Shown here: one piece after another, positions 1 to 8,740 of the stretch
Layout of the letters: the number at the start of each line of letters is the position of its first letter
How positions within the stretch are numbered: the first letter of the stretch is position 1
NCBI GenBank assembly: GCA_018267705.1
Contig: JAFDXX010000007.1
Location: 1 to 64,000, forward strand
Length of the DNA stretch: 64,000 nt
Direction of reading: 5' to 3'
Source of the DNA: Bacteroidota bacterium
GTDB lineage: Bacteria > Bacteroidota > Bacteroidia > Chitinophagales > Chitinophagaceae
The notes under the pieces: generated by a model
The model's input: only the letters and a program-made list of their open reading frames with translations
Databases searched by the model: none
What the model was told of the DNA's origin: nothing
Translations under genes and position numbers: made by a program

Positions 1-2
1 CC

Positions 3-2009
3 CGGTGTTAATTCTGTTTGGCTTTGTGTGAATTTATCTTTTAAATAAATGCTTACATTATCTATATTATTGTTTGCAACATTTATGGTATAAGTTCCTG
101 CTGATGCACTAATGCCTAATGGAATTGCAGTATTCAATTGCTCTCTGGCATCAATGGCTAAATGTTGGTTTTTGCCGTTAATGGTATAGAAGTTTACATT
201 ATCATTATTGAATTTTGATAATTGGTTTTTATCGGTTCCTATTCTTACAAAAAGTTTATCTTGATATTCGCCTTTATTGTTATTTATAACTAATTCTACA
301 TTTTTTATGGTAGTATTGGCTCCGCCAAACAAACCGGTTTGTACTGTACCACCCGTATTAATATCGGTTGCCGCAGTAACAGTAAATGGTGTTGTAGAAC
401 TTGGTACATAAGCCACTACACCCAATACCGGTATAGTAGTACTTGTATTTGAAGAAAGTACCGCTGCCCAACTACCCGCTTTGGTTTGTGGTGTTCCTGT
501 TACAGAAATTTGATGTAAATAGTATGGTGCTGCTGCTCCGCCTGTTAATGCCTGACTGTTTACCGGTGCTGCATAAGGATTACCTACTAAATTATAACTT
601 GTGCCATCTCCTACAAGAGGTGTAATGGAAACACTTGCTCCGTTTAATGTGCCACTTACATTATATGTTTGGCCGGCAGGACCACTAGTATAATTAGCCC
701 CCGTTACTTCTGCATTAGTACCTCTGTAAAACAATGCATAAGGTGTATTAGCTGCCCAACTGCTTGCTGTAACATTTGCCCATGCAGTTACAGAAGGGCT
801 AGCACTATTATCATACGTTCTGCTATCGGTTAAACCGCTACCACCGGCGGCAGTAGTACTAATGGCTATATTATTATTGCTTGCTACTGTTGCTATGGTT
901 GTTGCCGTACTAAACGGATTGGCTAACACTCTCCAACCACGCTGGCCTACAAAACTTTGTTGTAAAGTAACCGTACCGCTTATACCGGCATAATTACCTG
1001 TAATTGCCCCACCGGGTGCTATAGCTAAAGATTGTGTTGAACTTATAGGAAAACTATTATTAACATTTAACGTAGAGCCGCTATTAACCCCAAAAGCAAT
1101 TTTACTTGTTGCTGTTATAGTACCTGATGTAAAATTAAAATTTTGAGTACCCGACTTACTAAAGTTAACAACGCCTGCAGTACCAGAACCGGTATAACTA
1201 AGTGTTCCACCAGAAATAGTAAAATCTCCTGAAGCATTAAGAGTACCAATACCAGAAGAGGTACCACCTAAATTTAAAGTGCCACCACTAAGAACAACAT
1301 TACCTGCAACATTTACAGTAGGGTTACCGGTACCTGAAGTACAATTTAAAATGCCACCACTTATGGTTAAATTTCCACCTATATTAAGAGTACTAGTTTG
1401 TCCATTTACAAGTCTATATTCGTATAACATAGTATTATTCACAGTTAAATCTCCTTTTATGTCTTGAATATTTCCCCCATTACCAAGACTACCAGTCATC
1501 CCTGTTGATATATTGATAATTAAATTCCCATAAGTTAATGAAGTACTAATAGCACTACTACCCTGATTTTGAACTTCCACCGTACCATTTCCATTACCAC
1601 CATTATTGCTGTTTGCCCAGTTTTTAGTTGTTCCCGGGAAACCTTTATTAGCGGCGGTACTACCAGAATTATTTATATATTTTCCCCCACCATATATATT
1701 AAAAGTTCCAATAGTAACGGTACCAGAACTACTATTTGTCCATGTGCCTCCGCTTTGAATTGTTAATACACCGTTGGTACCACCAATACTCCAAGAAGTA
1801 CTTCCCGACAAGGTCATGGAATGACCGTTTTGAATAATAAACGTATTATTAGTTCCAAAAGATGAAGCATCAGTACCACTACCATCAGTAGCTGTATTCC
1901 AATTACCAGCAGTAGCAACATCTAAACTACCTTTTGAATAATAAGTAGTTTGTGCCCAACTACTCAAGCCCAAAAATAAAATAGCAGTAAGTAAAATTAC
2001 TTTTCTCAT
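3..2009 (-). CDS. Secreted Gly/Ser/Thr/Asn-rich repeat protein, probable T9SS cargo (partial, C-terminus outside window)
   Basis: The frame is open from an ATG at 2009 (an in-frame ATG at 2015 would add Met-Leu) down to the window edge, giving 669 residues without a stop. It begins with a signal peptide, MRKVILLTAILFLGLSSWAQ. The rest is rich in Gly, Ser, Thr and Asn. Three repeat units, GGNLTISGG, AGNVVLSGG and SGDFTISGG, lie at residues 211-219, 235-243 and 260-268, a 24-25 residue period typical of stacked beta-strand adhesin-like folds. Near residue 355 comes GWRVLANPF and later YNLVGNPYAAPV, motifs I associate with large Bacteroidota surface proteins exported by the type IX system. The last visible segment (NVSIYLKDKFTQSQTEL) usually sits just before the C-terminal sorting domain, which would lie outside the window. 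Function is unknown; surface adhesin or matrix protein is an inference. Confidence 0.8.
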   Translation of the reverse strand, partial: MRKVILLTAILFLGLSSWAQTTYYSKGSLDVATAGNWNTATDGSGTDASSFGTNNTFIIQNGHSMTLSGSTSWSIGGTNGVLTIQSGGTWTNSSSGTVTIGTFNIYGGGKYINNSGSTAANKGFPGTTKNWANSNNGGNGNGTVEVQNQGSSAISTSLTYGNLIINISTGMTGSLGNGGNIQDIKGDLTVNNTMLYEYRLVNGQTSTLNIGGNLTISGGILNCTSGTGNPTVNVAGNVVLSGGTLNLGGTSSGIGTLNASGDFTISGGTLSYTGSGTAGVVNFSKSGTQNFNFTSGTITATSKIAFGVNSGSTLNVNNSFPISSTQSLAIAPGGAITGNYAGISGTVTLQQSFVGQRGWRVLANPFSTATTIATVASNNNIAISTTAAGGSGLTDSRTYDNSASPSVTAWANVTASSWAANTPYALFYRGTNAEVTGANYTSGPAGQTYNVSGTLNGASVSITPLVGDGTSYNLVGNPYAAPVNSQALTGGAAAPYYLHQISVTGTPQTKAGSWAAVLSSNTSTTIPVLGVVAYVPSSTTPFTVTAATDINTGGTVQTGLFGGANTTIKNVELVINNNKGEYQDKLFVRIGTDKNQLSKFNNDNVNFYTINGKNQHLAIDAREQLNTAIPLGISASAGTYTINVANNNIDNVSIYLKDKFTQSQTELTP

Positions 2010-2251
2010 AAGCATGATTTTTAAATTAAAAATAAAATAATATTAAAACAACAATCTGTTGGGCGGCAAGCAGTTTTGGTGTGTAGTAATTACCGTTTAC
2101 AGAGGGCTTTAATACTTATTAAAGAAACAAAAAAAAAGTTACAATAAAAAAATATTTTTCATTGTTTCTGCATATTTTTTAAGGGCTGTTTTTCTTTTTA
2201 TTAAAAAGCGGTGGGGGTAAGCCATAAGCATAAAAGCAAGAAAGAGAAAAA

Positions 2252-2284
2252 ACAAAAAAAATCCCTCACCAACGGTAAGGGATT
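2252..2284 (-). terminator. Intrinsic terminator of the atp operon
   Basis: Read on the minus strand this is an 11-bp stem (AATCCCTTACC with GGTGAGGGATT, one G-T pair), a three-base loop and a run of seven T. It begins 20 bases after the atpA stop. The remaining gap up to 2009 (about 240 bases) is AT-rich, and I see nothing else in it that I can name. Confidence 0.85.
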
Positions 2285-2304
2285 AAAAACCAAAAATGAA
2301 AATA

Positions 2305-3882
2305 CTATTTGTATTGCGGTGCTAAGCTTTTTGCTAAATCAACCATTTTAGCAAGGCTTGCATCATTCAATTGTCCTTTTTTAAATTCGGCTAAAATATC
2401 GGGGAATTTGTTTTGCATTTCTGTTAAGAAATGTTCTTCAAAAGCTTTTACATTTTTAACGGCCACTTCTTTCAATAAACCTTGTGTTCCCAAATAAATA
2501 ATGGCTACTTGTTTTTCAACAGAGAAAGGAGTGTATTGCGGTTGTTTTAAAATTTCTACGTTACGGGCACCTTTATCAATTACGTTTTTAGTAGCCGCAT
2601 CTAAATCTCCACCAAATTTTGAGAATGCTTCTAACTCGCGGTATAAAGCTTGGTCAAGTTTTAAAGTACCTGCTACTTTTTTCATTGATTTAATTTGAGC
2701 ATTACCACCCACACGGCTTACAGAAATACCTACGTTAATAGCGGGGCGAATACCGGCATTAAATAAGTTACCTTCTAAGAAAATTTGACCATCTGTAATA
2801 GAAATAACATTGGTAGGAATATAAGCAGATACGTCTCCGGCTTGTGTTTCAATAATTGGTAAAGCTGTTAAACTACCACCGCCTTTTACTAAATGTTTAA
2901 TAGAAGGAGGTAAATCGTTCATGTTTTTAGCTACTTCATCATTAGCAATTACTTTAGCGGCTCTTTCTAATAAACGGCTATGTAAATAGAATACATCACC
3001 CGGATATGCTTCACGGCCCGGTGGGCGGCGTAATAATAAAGATACTTCACGATAGGCAACGGCTTGTTTACTTAAATCATCGTAAATAATTAAAGCGGGG
3101 CGTCCGGTATCGCGGAAAAATTCGCCAATGGCAGCACCGGCAAAAGGGGCATAGAATTGTTGTGGTGCGGGGTCTGATGCAGAAGCTGCCACAATAGTTG
3201 TATAAGCCATTGCACCATTATCTTCTAAAGTTTTCATTACTCCTGCAACGGTAGATGCTTTTTGTCCTACGGCAACATATATACAATAAACAGGTTGTCC
3301 TGCTTCGTAAAATTCTTTTTGATTGATGATGGTATCAATACAGATGGCAGTTTTACCGGTTTGGCGGTCTCCGATTACTAACTCACGTTGTCCGCGTCCA
3401 ACAGGAATCATTGCATCAATAGCTTTGATACCGGTTTGTAATGGTTCTTTCACCGGCTCGCGGTAAATAACGCCGGGAGCTTTACGTTCTAAAGGCATTT
3501 CATATAATTCGCCGGTAATAGGGCCTTTACCATCAATAGGTTCACCTAAAGTATTAATAACACGGCCAACCATTCCTTCTCCTACTTTAATAGAGGCAAT
3601 TTGTCCGGTACGTTTTACTTTATTTCCTTCTTTAATTTCAGAAGATTCTCCCATTAATACCACCCCTACATTATCTTCTTCAAGGTTTAATGCAATAGCA
3701 CGCACACCATTTTCAAACTCTACTAACTCACCACTGCGTACATTGTTTAAACCATATACACGTGCAATACCATCGCCTACTTGTAATACGGTACCAACTT
3801 CTTCTAACTCAGCGGTTGTATTAAAGTTGCCTAATTGCTGCCTTAATATTGCTGAAATTTCATCGGGTTTTATTTCTGCCAT
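2305..3882 (-). CDS. atpA: ATP synthase F1 subunit alpha
   Basis: This is the non-catalytic nucleotide-binding subunit of the F1 head, 525 residues, the usual length. The P-loop GDRQTGKTA lies at residues 171-179. The alpha/beta signature [14 protein letters not shown] is present, as is the [11 protein letters not shown] segment. The N-terminal beta-barrel domain covers about residues 25-95. It is the last gene of the atpB-E-F-H-A operon, 59 bases after atpH, and a strong hairpin terminator follows at once. In many Bacteroidota atpG follows atpA; here it does not, so gamma must be encoded elsewhere. Confidence 0.98.
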   Translation of the reverse strand: MAEIKPDEISAILRQQLGNFNTTAELEEVGTVLQVGDGIARVYGLNNVRSGELVEFENGVRAIALNLEEDNVGVVLMGESSEIKEGNKVKRTGQIASIKVGEGMVGRVINTLGEPIDGKGPITGELYEMPLERKAPGVIYREPVKEPLQTGIKAIDAMIPVGRGQRELVIGDRQTGKTAICIDTIINQKEFYEAGQPVYCIYVAVGQKASTVAGVMKTLEDNGAMAYTTIVAASASDPAPQQFYAPFAGAAIGEFFRDTGRPALIIYDDLSKQAVAYREVSLLLRRPPGREAYPGDVFYLHSRLLERAAKVIANDEVAKNMNDLPPSIKHLVKGGGSLTALPIIETQAGDVSAYIPTNVISITDGQIFLEGNLFNAGIRPAINVGISVSRVGGNAQIKSMKKVAGTLKLDQALYRELEAFSKFGGDLDAATKNVIDKGARNVEILKQPQYTPFSVEKQVAIIYLGTQGLLKEVAVKNVKAFEEHFLTEMQNKFPDILAEFKKGQLNDASLAKMVDLAKSLAPQYK

Positions 3883-3941
3883 TGTAATTTATTTTGAATG
3901 ATAAATTATAAATTTTTTATAGTTGTTTTAAATTCAATTTA

Positions 3942-4505
3942 TTAGTGCATTGTATTTACATACACATTTTTACCGAATTGTTTTTTTATGTCTCTTAAAT
4001 CTCTGGCTACACTTGCATCAAGCAAGTTGTTATTAAATTCTAAAACAAATCCGCCAATTAAGCTTTCATCTACTTTTGTTTCTAATTCAATTTTTGTTAA
4101 TCCTGCTTCTTTGGTTATTTTATCTGTTATTGCTTTTTTAATATCGTTACTAATGGCAATGGCGGTAGTAAGTTTTACATTACTAATTCCGTTCATAGCA
4201 TTGTATTGATCTATAAAAGCTTGAGCAATTTCGGGTAATACACTTTCTCTTCCTTTTTTAACTAATAAAGTATTAAAAGCGTTGGTTAATGAGGTTACTT
4301 TTCCTTTGGTAATTGCTTCAATAATTTTTTCTTTTTTATCTCCTTTTATAATGGGGCTGTTTAATAATAAAGAAAAATCTTTGCTTGCTTTACAAACAGC
4401 TTTAATGTATTGCATATCGGCAAACACTTGCTCTAGTTGTTTTTGTTCAACTGCTAAGTCTATTAAACTTTTTGCGTATCTATTTGCTAAACGTGGATTA
4501 GGCAT
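3942..4505 (-). CDS. atpH: ATP synthase F1 subunit delta
   Basis: The 187-residue delta subunit links the F1 head to the peripheral stalk (the OSCP equivalent). I chose the ATG at 4505 because the family begins MPNPRLANRYAKSLIDLA, an N-terminal helix that contacts alpha. An upstream ATG at 4541 would add 12 residues unlike the family. The C-terminal part carries ETKVDESLIGGFVLEFNNNLLDASV, of which the LIGG-x-V core and the D-x-S stretch are typical of delta. It sits between atpF (72 bases away) and atpA (59 bases). Confidence 0.95.
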   Translation of the reverse strand: MPNPRLANRYAKSLIDLAVEQKQLEQVFADMQYIKAVCKASKDFSLLLNSPIIKGDKKEKIIEAITKGKVTSLTNAFNTLLVKKGRESVLPEIAQAFIDQYNAMNGISNVKLTTAIAISNDIKKAITDKITKEAGLTKIELETKVDESLIGGFVLEFNNNLLDASVARDLRDIKKQFGKNVYVNTMH

Positions 4506-4577
4506 ACATTCAATTTTGGAAATGTGTTGTGTGCAAATCAATCATTTATATTAATAAGCACAAGGCATATTTACACA

Positions 4578-5072
4578 TTAATTCAGTTTCACTCCTTCGG
4601 CTAATTCTTTAATTAATTTTTCTTGTTCTGTTTTATTGCTTAATTCTTTCTTTAAAATTTTTTCGCTCACTTCAACCACTAATGCACCTACTTGGTTTTT
4701 TACTTCGGTTAATACTGCATTTTTTTGTTGTTGAATGGTTTGTTGTGCATCGGCTACAATACGGTCGTACTCGGCTTTTGCTTTATCTTTTGCTTCTGCA
4801 ATCATTTTATCGGAAGCTTCTTTGGCTTCTTTAATCATAGTGGCTCTTTCTTCACGAGCTTTTTGCATTAAAGTTTCATTCTCATTTTTTAATTGAGCCA
4901 TTTCTGCTTTTACTTTTTCGGCAGTAGCAATAGAGTCTGCAATCCCTTCTTCTCTTTCTTTTAAAGTAGCAAGAATGGGTTTCCATGCAAATTTTTTTAG
5001 AATTAAAAACACCACAATAAAAGCAAGTAGGGTCCAAAATAAAAGACCTAAACCCGGTTGTAATAATTGCAT
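4578..5072 (-). CDS. atpF: ATP synthase F0 subunit b
   Basis: The 164-residue protein has one N-terminal membrane helix (about residues 7-27, LGLLFWTLLAFIVVFLILKK). A long charged alpha-helix rich in Lys, Glu and Ala follows, which dimerises as the peripheral stalk and holds F1 against rotation. The motif FAWKPIL after the membrane helix is typical of b subunits. It lies between atpE and atpH in the operon. Length and hydropathy match the family and no second copy (b') is present in the window. Confidence 0.96.
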   Translation of the reverse strand: MQLLQPGLGLLFWTLLAFIVVFLILKKFAWKPILATLKEREEGIADSIATAEKVKAEMAQLKNENETLMQKAREERATMIKEAKEASDKMIAEAKDKAKAEYDRIVADAQQTIQQQKNAVLTEVKNQVGALVVEVSEKILKKELSNKTEQEKLIKELAEGVKLN

Positions 5073-5149
5073 ATTATAAAGTTTCTAAGTTTTTAAAAAG
5101 AACTGCATTCGCTGCCCTTTGCGTTGAATGCAGTTGGTAAGTAATTAAA

Positions 5150-5413
<264 letters not shown>

Positions 5414-5426
5414 TTAATAAAAAAAA

Positions 5427-6542
5427 TTAGTGGTGTGCATGTGTTTCATCATGATGCTCTCCTTCAAAAGCCTGACCGATAAATACGGCGGTAAGACTTG
5501 TAAAAATGAAAGCCTGAATAAATGCAACCAATATTTCAATAAAATAAATAAAAATGGTAAATGCCAAAGAAACCGGAGCAAAGCCAATACCTGCACCCAC
5601 ACTTACTTTGGTGAAAATAAAAATCATCATTACTAAACAAGTAATAATCATGTGCCCTGCTACCATATTAGCAAACAAACGCACAATTAATGCAAATGGT
5701 TTAGTAAATACACCTAAAAATTCTACAGGAATTAAAATAAGTTTTACACCAAAAGGCACACCCGGAGGCCAAAATATATGCCCCCAAAAATGTTTGTTGG
5801 TGCTTATTAATATTATAATAAAACTTATAATTCCTAATACAATGGTAAAAGCAATGTTGCCTGTAACATTTGCCGAACCCGGAATTAAACCGAATATATT
5901 ACATATTAATATGAAGAAGAAAACAGTAAGCAAATAAGGCATGTATTTCTCGTACTTATACCCTAAATAGCTTTTACCTACTTCATCTCTAATAAAAGTA
6001 ATAACAGGCTCTAACGCATTTTGAAAACCGGATGGAGCTTTTTTAGCACCTTGTTGTTTGTATTTTTTGGCAATATTTATAAGTAATACAACTAATAAGG
6101 TTAAAGCAACAATCATTTGTATTACGTTACGCGTCATTGAAAAGTCATACACTTTTGCTTCTTCATTTATAGTGCCGTCTGCATTCACTACTTTAATTTT
6201 TCCTTCTTCTAATTTATAACCGTTATAAGCTGTATGGCCATGCTCAAACTTTGAAGACATAAAAACAGCAATGCCTTGTTCCGGGCTATATACAATAACG
6301 GGTAAAGGAATTGAAACAGGATGCCCATTGTAATCGAACAAATGAAAATCATGGTTGTCCAGAATATGTTCCATAATTACTTTTCCGGGTTCAAATTCTC
6401 CTTCTTTTGCTTTTCCATGTGTATTATCTACCTCAACACCCTCGTATTGCGGTGTTTGGTAGGCATACGATACGTTAGAAAAAGTAAGTAATAAAAGGCT
6501 GAAAGCCAATAGCAGTAAAGATTTCACACTTCTTAAAGCCAT
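5427..6542 (-). CDS. atpB: ATP synthase F0 subunit a
   Basis: The proton-channel subunit of F0. The essential arginine is in ALIVRLFANMVAGH (R288 with the start used here). I chose the ATG at 6542 because it opens a signal-like helix (MALRSVKSLLLLAFSLLLL) and lies 22 bases after the promoter -7 element; the ATG at 6566 overlaps that element. The protein has 371 residues, about 100 more than the E. coli subunit. The extra length is a polar N-terminal region before the first F0 helix, common in Bacteroidota, predicted to be periplasmic. The C-terminus is histidine-rich (EGEHHDETHAHH). First gene of the operon. Confidence 0.95.
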   Translation of the reverse strand: MALRSVKSLLLLAFSLLLLTFSNVSYAYQTPQYEGVEVDNTHGKAKEGEFEPGKVIMEHILDNHDFHLFDYNGHPVSIPLPVIVYSPEQGIAVFMSSKFEHGHTAYNGYKLEEGKIKVVNADGTINEEAKVYDFSMTRNVIQMIVALTLLVVLLINIAKKYKQQGAKKAPSGFQNALEPVITFIRDEVGKSYLGYKYEKYMPYLLTVFFFILICNIFGLIPGSANVTGNIAFTIVLGIISFIIILISTNKHFWGHIFWPPGVPFGVKLILIPVEFLGVFTKPFALIVRLFANMVAGHMIITCLVMMIFIFTKVSVGAGIGFAPVSLAFTIFIYFIEILVAFIQAFIFTSLTAVFIGQAFEGEHHDETHAHH

Positions 6543-6563
6543 GTCTGTTTCTAAATTTGGCTG

Positions 6564-6571
6564 CAAAGATA
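6564..6571 (-). promoter_or_regulatory. Promoter -7 element of the atp operon
   Basis: The minus strand reads TATCTTTG, an exact match to the Bacteroidota TAnnTTTG element, followed by CAGCC. It lies 22 bases upstream of the chosen atpB ATG. I see no clear -33 TTTG box. Confidence 0.7.
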
Positions 6572-6642
6572 GGGGTATGAGGTATAGAAATAGTGAATGA
6601 GGAATGAAAAATTATGAATTATGAGAGCCAACTAAAAGGTAG

Positions 6643-8487
6643 TTACTGTAGTAGCAATCCTGTTTTCTTTTTTTCAAACTGCATTTCATGCAACTTGCTA
6701 TATAATCCGCCAAGTGCCAATAGTTGCTCGTGGGTGCCCATTTCTTTAATTTCTCCTTTATCTAATACAATAATTTTATTGGCTTTGCGAATAGTAGAAA
6801 GCCGGTGTGCAATTACAACAGAGGTTCTTCCTTTAATTAAAGTATCAATAGCATTTTGAATGAGTAATTCACTTTCGGTATCTATAGATGAAGTAGCTTC
6901 ATCTAAAATTAAAATAGAAGGGTTATACAATAAAGCCCTTATAAAAGATATTAATTGCCTTTGCCCTAAACTTAGAGTGCTGCCACGCTCCATTACATTA
7001 AAGTTGTACCCGCCGGGTAGTTGCATAATAAAATTGTGCATGCCAATTAATTTGGCAGCAGCTTCTGCTTCGCTTTTGGAGATAGTATTATTTCTTAATG
7101 TAATATTATCTAACACACTTCCGGAAAATAAGAATACATCTTGCAATACAACACCAATGTTTTTTCTTAAAACATCAATATCATAATCTTCAATATTTAT
7201 TCCATCAATTTTTATTACTCCTTTTTGAATATGGTACAATCTGTTTAATAAACTTATAATAGAAGTTTTACCGCTTCCGGTATGCCCAACCAATGCAATA
7301 GTTTCACCGGCTTTAATATTGAATGATATATTTTTTAGAATATAATTAGGCTCATTATAAGCAAACGAAACATTTTCAAAACTAATGGCACCTTTAATAT
7401 TTTCGGTTTTTAATTGTTTATTTTCATTTTTTAAAACATCATCATTATCTAAAACCTTAAATACTCTTTCAGCAGCTATCATACCCATTTGTAATACATT
7501 AAATTTATCTGCAATAACTCTTAGCGGTCTAAAAATTTGATTCATATACATTATAAAAGCAACAATTTTTCCGGAGAAATTAATTTTCTGTTGCGGATTG
7601 GCTATTACCAAATTGGCAACCCACCATATTATTAATGCTGTACTTACTGCCAATACAATTTCTACTACAGGAAAAAAAACACTATATGCAAAAATGGCTT
7701 TAATGTTTGCATTACGATGTTGCTTATTAATGTTTTTAAATTTATTAAATTCTTTTTCTTCTACTGCAAATGCTTGCACAACTTGCATTCCGGTAATATG
7801 TTCTTGCACAAATGCATTTAAATTGGCAACTGCATTACGTACTTTAATAAAACTTTTGTTTACACTTTCTTTAAAATAATAAGTAGCTATAATTAAAACA
7901 GGGAAAGGAATTAAAGCAATTAAAGCCAATTTCCAATCTATCCAAAACATGGTAACCAACGTAAAAATAATGGTGAGAAAGTCTGCGATAATAGGAATTA
8001 ATCCATCACTAAAAATATCATTAATACTTTCAATATCATTAATGGTGCGGGTGGTTAATGTGCCAATGGGCGTTTTATCAAATTGCGAAAGATTTAGGCT
8101 TACAATTTTTTCGTAAGTAGTAACGCGTAAATCTTTTACAACGTTTTGCCCTAACCATGCTGCAATAAAAGTAAAAGTAAAACGTATGGTAGTTTCTATA
8201 AATAAAAAAATAATTTGAAATATAGTTACGGCAATAATAAATGATGTTGCATTGGTAATATTGGTATTAAACAATAACAACTTTAGCCACTCAGGTGCAG
8301 CTATAGATTTGCCTGTTGCTTCATCAACCGTTAGTTGTATTAAGTAAGGCCTAACGGGTGCAAATACCGCCATTACAATAGCCAATAATATGCTGATATA
8401 AAAATATTTTTTATACGGCCTTACAAAAACAAATACCCTGTTTAATAAAGAAAAATCAAAAACTTTTTTCTTCTGTTGTTCACTCAT
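6643..8487 (-). CDS. ABC transporter, fused membrane and ATPase domains (ABCB/MsbA type)
   Basis: A 614-residue half-transporter exporter. Residues about 20-320 form a six-helix membrane domain. Residues about 365-600 are the ATPase, with Walker A GHTGSGKTS, the signature LSLGQRQ (a common variant of LSGGQ), Walker B ILILDEATSSID, and the switch histidine in VVIAHRLST. It should work as a homodimer, flipping a lipid or other hydrophobic substrate. The substrate is not evident. It precedes the atp operon on the same strand, but that operon has its own promoter. A TATCTTTA element at about 8497-8504 on the minus strand could serve this gene. Confidence 0.93.
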   Translation of the reverse strand: MSEQQKKKVFDFSLLNRVFVFVRPYKKYFYISILLAIVMAVFAPVRPYLIQLTVDEATGKSIAAPEWLKLLLFNTNITNATSFIIAVTIFQIIFLFIETTIRFTFTFIAAWLGQNVVKDLRVTTYEKIVSLNLSQFDKTPIGTLTTRTINDIESINDIFSDGLIPIIADFLTIIFTLVTMFWIDWKLALIALIPFPVLIIATYYFKESVNKSFIKVRNAVANLNAFVQEHITGMQVVQAFAVEEKEFNKFKNINKQHRNANIKAIFAYSVFFPVVEIVLAVSTALIIWWVANLVIANPQQKINFSGKIVAFIMYMNQIFRPLRVIADKFNVLQMGMIAAERVFKVLDNDDVLKNENKQLKTENIKGAISFENVSFAYNEPNYILKNISFNIKAGETIALVGHTGSGKTSIISLLNRLYHIQKGVIKIDGINIEDYDIDVLRKNIGVVLQDVFLFSGSVLDNITLRNNTISKSEAEAAAKLIGMHNFIMQLPGGYNFNVMERGSTLSLGQRQLISFIRALLYNPSILILDEATSSIDTESELLIQNAIDTLIKGRTSVVIAHRLSTIRKANKIIVLDKGEIKEMGTHEQLLALGGLYSKLHEMQFEKKKTGLLLQ

Positions 8488-8740
8488 AAGAGTTGTAAAG
8501 ATAAGACTGAAGAATAAGTAGAGAGTTTTATATCTGCTTTACTACATCAAACAATAAAGCACACCTATTCTTTTAAAAGAGAAAGTGTTTTTATTGATGC
8601 TTCCAAATTATTTCAGAATAATTATACAAAAGGCATAATAGGTTTGAATATACATTGAAGAATTTAAAAAAATAAACCCATTTTATTTTCATATTTATAC
8701 ATTAACATTTGCGTTTTATTTCTTTGTAAATTCGTTTTCT

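Noticed and set aside
5554..5937. 127-residue open frame opposite atpB
   Set aside because: Antisense to the membrane helices of subunit a, with no independent coding sign.
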